Shown here: positions 60,094 to 64,000 of the stretch, one piece after another
Numbering within the stretch: the stretch's first letter is position 1
Layout of the letters: each line of letters begins with the position of its first letter
Assembly (NCBI RefSeq): GCF_020707215.1
Contig: NZ_JAJFET010000002.1
Location: 124,001-188,000, forward strand
Direction: 5' to 3'
DNA length: 64,000 bases
DNA from: Sphingomonas sp. PL-96
GTDB taxonomy: Bacteria > Pseudomonadota > Alphaproteobacteria > Sphingomonadales > Sphingomonadaceae
The notes under the pieces: generated by a model
Database searches by the model: none
What the model saw: the letters and a program-made list of their open reading frames with translations, nothing else
What the model was told of the DNA's origin: nothing
Program-made: the position numbers and the translations under genes

Positions 60094-60623
60094 CGGACCT
60101 CGGGGCCTCCGCATCGCCCGAGGCTGCGCCGATCATCGTATCGGCGCTGTTCGGGGCGGAGGACCATGCTTTGCTCGACGGCCTGCGGCGCCGCCATTTC
60201 CCGCCCGAGCGCAACCAGCTGGCCGCGCATCTGACGCTGTTCCACCATTTGCCGCCGCAGCTGGCAGCGGAGCTGCGCCAGCGGCTGGCTTCGACGACCC
60301 GCGGCGTGGCACCGCCCCGCGCGCGGATCGCTGGGCTGATGAACCTGGGACGCGGCGTGGCGCTGCGCATCGAATCGCCGGAACTGGAGGCGATCCGCGC
60401 CGAGCTTGCCGAAGCGTTCGCGACCATGCTCACGCCGCAGGATCGCGCCGGCTGGCGCCCGCATGTGACCATCCAGAACAAGGTCGAGCCGGCGCAAGCC
60501 CGCGCGCTGCTGGCCAGCCTGGAGGCCGATTTCCGCCCGCGGCCGCTCGCCATCGCCGGGCTGGCGAGCTGGTGGTACCGGGGCGGACCCTGGGAGCAAC
60601 TTTCCCGTCACAAGTTCGCTTGA
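60090..60623 (+). CDS. 2H phosphoesterase (2',5'-RNA ligase/LigT-like)
   Basis: A 177-residue protein of the 2H superfamily. The two catalytic H-x-T motifs are HLTL (His47, Thr49) and HVTI (His125, Thr127). The start is likely TTG at 60090, overlapping the kup stop, so it is in the same transcript. LigT-like enzymes open cyclic phosphates or act on 2',5'-linked RNA in vitro. The role here is unknown. Confidence 0.8.
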   Translation: MTDLGASASPEAAPIIVSALFGAEDHALLDGLRRRHFPPERNQLAAHLTLFHHLPPQLAAELRQRLASTTRGVAPPRARIAGLMNLGRGVALRIESPELEAIRAELAEAFATMLTPQDRAGWRPHVTIQNKVEPAQARALLASLEADFRPRPLAIAGLASWWYRGGPWEQLSRHKFA

Positions 60624-60677
60624 CCGACGCCAAACGCCTTCGTATAGGCGCGCCCTCGCCACGGCGAGTGCCCATGG

Positions 60678-60754
60678 GGCGGAGTAGCTCAGTTGGTTAG
60701 AGCAGCGGAATCATAATCCGCGTGTCGGGGGTTCAAGTCCCTCCTCCGCTACCA
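60678..60754 (+). tRNA. trnM: tRNA-Met (anticodon CAT)
   Basis: Complete cloverleaf: acceptor GGCGGAG with CTCCGCT (one G-U pair), D-arm AGCTCAGTTGGTTAGAGC-type, anticodon stem GCGGA/TCCGC with loop ATCATAA, T-arm GGGGG-TTCAAGT-CCCTC and encoded CCA. The elongator Met form fits best. An Ile2 (lysidine) tRNA has the same anticodon and cannot be fully excluded. Confidence 0.9.
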
Positions 60755-60870
60755 TCTTAATCACCCGTTTGGGGGTGATCTCTTCCGAACATTGGCGACT
60801 ATTCAGTCGGCCTGCCGGGAACACGCCGCGACATCGTCCGTTTGGCCCTTCGCGAAACAGGGAGACTACC

Positions 60871-61422
60871 ATGCGGAAGTTGCTGATCACGATGAGTGCG
60901 ATTGCTCTGGGCGCCATGCCGGCGGCCGGCATCGCGCAGACGATGACCCCGGAACAGGTCGGCGCCGCGCCGATGACCGGTACGCCGTCCGAGAATTATG
61001 TGGCCTGGGCCGCCGACAGCGACAAGTATGAGATTCAGTCCAGCAAGATCGCGCTGTCGAAGTCCAAGAGCGACGCCACCAAGGCGTTCGCCCGTGAGAT
61101 GATCGCGGATCACACGACCACCACCAAGACGCTGATGGCCGCCCTGCCGAAGACTGAGCCGAAGGTGAAGCGTCCGCCGAGCGCGCTGTCCGAGCCGAAT
61201 GCGGCCAAGATCGCGGCGCTCAAGGAAGCGGATGCCGACAGCTTCGACGCGCTGTACATGCAGCAGCAGGCTGAGGCGCACAAAATGGCCTGGTCGCTGC
61301 ACAAGGGCTACTCGACCGATGGCCAGGACCCGGCGCTGAAGGCGGTCGCGGACTCGGCCGTGCCGATCATCGAAAAGCACCTGGCGCACGTCCAGGCCGG
61401 TGGCGCTGCCGGCGGCATGTAA
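60871..61422 (+). CDS. DUF4142 secreted protein
   Basis: A 183-residue protein from the ATG at 60871, with GGGAGA upstream. The signal peptide is MRKLLITMSAIALGAMPAAGIA. The four-helix DUF4142 domain shows YVAWAADSDKYEIQSSKIAL, AFAREMIADHTTT and EKHLAHVQA with its conserved His residues. The family is periplasmic or outer-membrane-associated and linked to stress in other bacteria. A terminator follows. Confidence 0.9.
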   Translation: MRKLLITMSAIALGAMPAAGIAQTMTPEQVGAAPMTGTPSENYVAWAADSDKYEIQSSKIALSKSKSDATKAFAREMIADHTTTTKTLMAALPKTEPKVKRPPSALSEPNAAKIAALKEADADSFDALYMQQQAEAHKMAWSLHKGYSTDGQDPALKAVADSAVPIIEKHLAHVQAGGAAGGM

Positions 61423-61450
61423 GCACCCGCACACGCGGTTGTGAGGAAAG

Positions 61451-61479
61451 GGGCTCGCCGGACCGGCGGGCCCTTTTTC
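61451..61479 (+). terminator. rho-independent terminator after the DUF4142 gene
   Basis: GGGCTCGCCGG pairs with CCGGCGGGCCC around a short loop and is followed by TTTTTC. Confidence 0.8.
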
Positions 61480-61588
61480 ATAACGGCGCTTGAACAGACG
61501 GCCGAGCGGTACTTTGCCCTCTGCAACAAAGCGTTGCTCGCCCAGGCGGTTGCGATGCGGCGCATCTGGGCCTAGCGGATTCGGCATC

Positions 61589-62275
61589 ATGACCGATCAG
61601 CCTTTTGCCGTCGCCCTTCTTTCGGGCGGCCTCGACTCGATGGTTTCCGCTGCCATGGCGCGGGAGGCCGGATACCGCCTGCTCGCCCTGTCGGTGGACT
61701 ATAACCAGCGCCACCAGATCGAGCTTGCCGCCGCCGCGCGGGTCGCACAGGCGCTGGGTGCCGAGCGTCACGTCACGCTGTCGCTGGACCTGTCGGCATT
61801 TGGCGGATCGGCGCTGACCGCGGACATCGCGGTGCCGAAGGACGGCGTCGCCCCCGGCATTCCCATCACCTATGTGCCGGCGCGCAACACCATCTTCCTG
61901 AGCCTGTCGCTCGGCTGGGCAGAGGCGGCCGGTGCACGCGACCTGTTCATCGGCGTCAACGCGCTGGACTATTCGGGCTACCCCGATTGCCGCCCGGAGT
62001 TCATTGCCGGGTTCGAGCATCTGGCGGCGCTTGCGACCAAGGCCGGGGTCGAGGGCGAGGGGTTCAAGATTCACGCCCCGCTCCAGCACATGACCAAGGC
62101 GGACATCGTGCGCGAAGGCACGCGGCTGGGGCTGGATCTGGGCATCAGCTGGTCCTGCTATGATCCGCAGGGCGACCTGCATTGCGGGCTGTGTGACAGC
62201 TGCCGGCTGCGGTCGAAGGGGTTCGAGGAAGCGGGCGTGCCCGATCCGACCCGCTACGCCACCACGGCGGCCTGA
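61589..62275 (+). CDS. queC: 7-cyano-7-deazaguanine synthase QueC
   Basis: A 228-residue enzyme that converts 7-carboxy-7-deazaguanine to preQ0 with ATP and ammonia. The PP-loop is LLSGGLDSM near residue 10, and the zinc cysteines lie in [17 protein letters not shown] near the end. Start at ATG 61589. queE follows 14 nt later, so both act in the preQ0 branch of queuosine (or 7-deazaguanine DNA) synthesis. Confidence 0.96.
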   Translation: MTDQPFAVALLSGGLDSMVSAAMAREAGYRLLALSVDYNQRHQIELAAAARVAQALGAERHVTLSLDLSAFGGSALTADIAVPKDGVAPGIPITYVPARNTIFLSLSLGWAEAAGARDLFIGVNALDYSGYPDCRPEFIAGFEHLAALATKAGVEGEGFKIHAPLQHMTKADIVREGTRLGLDLGISWSCYDPQGDLHCGLCDSCRLRSKGFEEAGVPDPTRYATTAA

Positions 62276-62289
62276 GGGACGCGCCTGCG

Positions 62290-62922
62290 ATGAGCTACGC
62301 CGTCAAGGAGATGTTCCTGACGCTGCAGGGGGAGGGCGTGCACGCCGGCCGCCGCGCGGTGTTCGTGCGTTTCGCCGGCTGCAACCTGTGGAGCGGGCGT
62401 GAGATTGATCGTGCGACCGCCGTCTGCCGCTTCTGTGACACGGATTTCGTCGGCACCGATGGCGAGGGCGGGGGCAAGTTCGCCGATGCCAGTGCGCTGG
62501 TGGCAGCGGTGGAGGGCTTCTGGGGCACTGGCACCGAGCGTCGCTTCGTCGTGCTGACCGGCGGCGAGCCCATGCTCCAGATCGACGATGCGCTGGTGGA
62601 GGCGCTGCACGCGGCGGGCTTTACCATCGCGATCGAGAGCAACGGGACCATCGCGGCGCATCCGGGCATCGACTGGGTGTGCATCAGCCCTAAGGCCGGC
62701 AGCACCGTGGTGCAGCAGCGCGGGGATGAACTGAAGCTGGTCTGGCCCCAGGCCGGGCTGGACCTGGATACGATCGAACGCTGGGACTTCGCGAATTTCC
62801 TGGCGCAGCCGCTCGACGACCGCCAAGCCGACGCCAATCGCGAGATGTGCGTGGATCTGGTGCTCGCCCGGCCGAAATGGCGGCTGTCGCTCCAGACCCA
62901 CAAGCTGTTGGGGCTGCGCTGA
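62290..62922 (+). CDS. queE: 7-carboxy-7-deazaguanine synthase QueE
   Basis: A 210-residue radical SAM enzyme. The iron-sulfur cysteines are Cys31, Cys46 and Cys49 (C-x14-C-x2-C), a known QueE variant of the radical SAM motif. TGGEPMLQ binds AdoMet. It makes CDG, the substrate of QueC, and lies in the same operon. Confidence 0.95.
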   Translation: MSYAVKEMFLTLQGEGVHAGRRAVFVRFAGCNLWSGREIDRATAVCRFCDTDFVGTDGEGGGKFADASALVAAVEGFWGTGTERRFVVLTGGEPMLQIDDALVEALHAAGFTIAIESNGTIAAHPGIDWVCISPKAGSTVVQQRGDELKLVWPQAGLDLDTIERWDFANFLAQPLDDRQADANREMCVDLVLARPKWRLSLQTHKLLGLR

Positions 62923-62971
62923 GGCGCAGGTCTCCCGGCTTGGGCTGCACCGCGGTGCAGCCCGAACGGCA

Positions 62972-63649
62972 TCAGCCGATCAGCGGATAGGCGCCGCAAC
63001 GCTTGGCCAGCCACTCGCCCTTCTTCCAGCACTTGGGCCGGGTGAGCGGTTCGACATTGCTGAGCGGGCGCTGGTAGAAGCCGCCGGGGAACTGCTGCTC
63101 GCTGGCGGGGCGCAGGCTGTTGCGCAGCTTGCGCATGCGCTGCTCCGCGAGGGCGCCGAACTGGCCCTTGGGCGTGAACACCGCTTCCTGGCCGATCTCG
63201 CCCGCCGCCTGGCAGAAGTTGATCTGCGCCGACACGGTCGAGAAGCTGGAATAGACGCGGGTGCCGAACTGGTCGAGCGCGGTCTGCCCTTCCTTCTTGG
63301 TCTTGGCGTTGCGCTCAAAATATTTCGCCAGCACGTCGTAGCTGCGCTTGAGCTCGACCGAATGGGTGTCGAGCAGGTCGTTGTAGTTGTTGAGCGTCAG
63401 CAGCGTCGGTTCGAACTGGCACTGGAGCGCGGCGACGTTGAGGCCGGCGCGCAGGTTCCAGGCGAGTGCCGCGCGCAGCTCCTCCCCGGTGGCACCAGGC
63501 AGCGCCTGGACGACGATGCCGGGCTCCGCGCCGGTCACCGCCGGGCCGGAGAGGTCAGGCGATTTGAAGAAAAACTGGGCCGACGCAGGGGCGGCATAGG
63601 TCGCGACCGCAAGGGCGGCACCGGCGATCAGGGTTCGCACTGACTTCAT
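62972..63649 (-). CDS. secreted protein of unknown function
   Basis: A 225-residue protein with signal peptide MKSVRTLIAGAALAVATYAAPASA. The mature part is helical with three to four cysteines (LQCQFEPTLLTLNNYNDLLD, INFCQAAGEIGQE, KCWKKGEWLAKRCG), probably two disulfides. The layout is common in sphingomonads; no function is known to me. It ends convergently with queE. Confidence 0.8.
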   Translation of the reverse strand: MKSVRTLIAGAALAVATYAAPASAQFFFKSPDLSGPAVTGAEPGIVVQALPGATGEELRAALAWNLRAGLNVAALQCQFEPTLLTLNNYNDLLDTHSVELKRSYDVLAKYFERNAKTKKEGQTALDQFGTRVYSSFSTVSAQINFCQAAGEIGQEAVFTPKGQFGALAEQRMRKLRNSLRPASEQQFPGGFYQRPLSNVEPLTRPKCWKKGEWLAKRCGAYPLIG

Positions 63650-63841
63650 GGGATCCTCTCAAACGCCGATGCGGCGCCACGCTGAGGGGGTTACGGGGTT
63701 TTGACGTTTCTCGCCAAGACCTTTTTTCCCGATGTCGGCATCGTTCCGTCGGAACGCAGTCGATTGGAATCCCTGTGATTCTCCGGCCTGTGCGTGCTGC
63801 ACCGCGGCAGGCGTCGGGCCGTGCGAGACGGCGCGCACGTA

Positions 63842-63885
63842 CCGGTAAAAGCAAAGGCCGCCCGGTCGCCCGGACGGCCCTCGCC
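63842..63885 (-). terminator. terminator for the repeat-bearing gene at the right edge
   Basis: On the minus strand GGCCGTCCGGG and CCGGGCGGCC pair across a short CGA loop, followed by TTTGCTTTT. It lies 23 nt past the stop of the partial gene. Confidence 0.65.
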
Positions 63886-63907
63886 ACTCAGACGTCGAAA
63901 CGTCTGA

Positions 63908-64000
63908 TTACATCGCGTTGGTGGTCGCGGTGTCGTTCGACAGCGTGGTGTCGTTCGCGAGCGTGGTGTCGTTCGCGAGCATCGCGTCGTTGCCCATCGC
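63908..64000 (-). CDS. partial gene with Ala-Asn-Asp-Thr repeats, cut by the right edge
   Basis: The minus strand reads GNDAMLANDTT, LANDTT, LSNDTATTNAM and a TAA stop at 63908-63910, with the 18-bp repeat unit GTCGTTCGCGAGCGTGGT (plus strand) recurring. Only the last 30 residues are in the window. The low-complexity Asn/Asp/Thr tail is typical of secreted or surface proteins in sphingomonads, and its function cannot be inferred. Confidence 0.6.
   Translation of the reverse strand, partial: AMGNDAMLANDTTLANDTTLSNDTATTNAM

Noticed and set aside
63930..64000. CRISPR-like short repeats at the right edge
   Set aside because: The 18-bp units are in frame and directly adjacent without spacers, so they are coding repeats of the partial gene.

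Overview
The window is high-GC DNA from an alphaproteobacterium, most probably a sphingomonad (Sphingomonas or close kin). The call rests on gene content and style rather than on a marker gene: large TonB-dependent receptors, one paired with a beta-helix lipoprotein, a compact ccmCDEFGH cytochrome c maturation operon, DUF4142 and DUF3072 proteins, and sphingomonad-like small proteins and intergenic repeats.

Bases 1 to about 30880 are most of a P2-like (Peduovirus-type) prophage. On the minus strand, from the left, lie tail genes D, U, T, E/E', FII, FI, W, V, two tail-fibre genes, I and J. A foreign-looking plus-strand cargo gene follows, then a long operon read from O to S (capsid protease, major capsid, small terminase, head completion, tail X, holin, SAR endolysin, nested spanins, a lipid-desaturase-like gene, R and S). 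Terminase P and portal Q run the other way. Three perfect 25-bp inverted repeats sit 43 to 46 nt before the start codons of V, J and P, in the position expected of Ogr/Delta-type late activator sites. E to E' expression keeps the P2-style T6G slippery heptamer.

Between portal gene Q and the right prophage end, the P2 old/tin cargo position, lies a four-gene operon (29256 down to 23863): type I methyltransferase HsdM, specificity subunit HsdS, an ABC/AAA ATPase and an HNH nuclease. All three junctions are ATGA overlaps and no hsdR translocase is present. This looks like a hybrid defence system in which type I M and S subunits are joined to a Septu-like ATPase/HNH effector pair. It is the strongest candidate here for an undescribed system. 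Upstream of it are five consecutive perfect short stem-loops and a winged-helix gene. The prophage ends in a 3' tRNA-Val remnant (30834-30880), which implies that the intact tRNA and the integrase lie left of the window.

From 31030 onward the DNA reads as host chromosome: a GT39-type glycosyltransferase, two TonB-dependent receptors, a GGDEF/EAL protein, a c-type cytochrome, a prolyl-4-hydroxylase-like oxygenase, tRNA-His, a Leu/Val-type amino acid dehydrogenase, ccmC-ccmD-ccmE-ccmF-dsbE-ccmH plus a ccmI-like gene, a divergent AraC/SDR pair, a Tat-exported GH27 galactosidase, an alpha/beta hydrolase, alanine dehydrogenase, the Kup potassium transporter, a 2H phosphoesterase, tRNA-Met, and queC-queE for 7-deazaguanine synthesis. 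A repeat-bearing gene is cut by the right edge.
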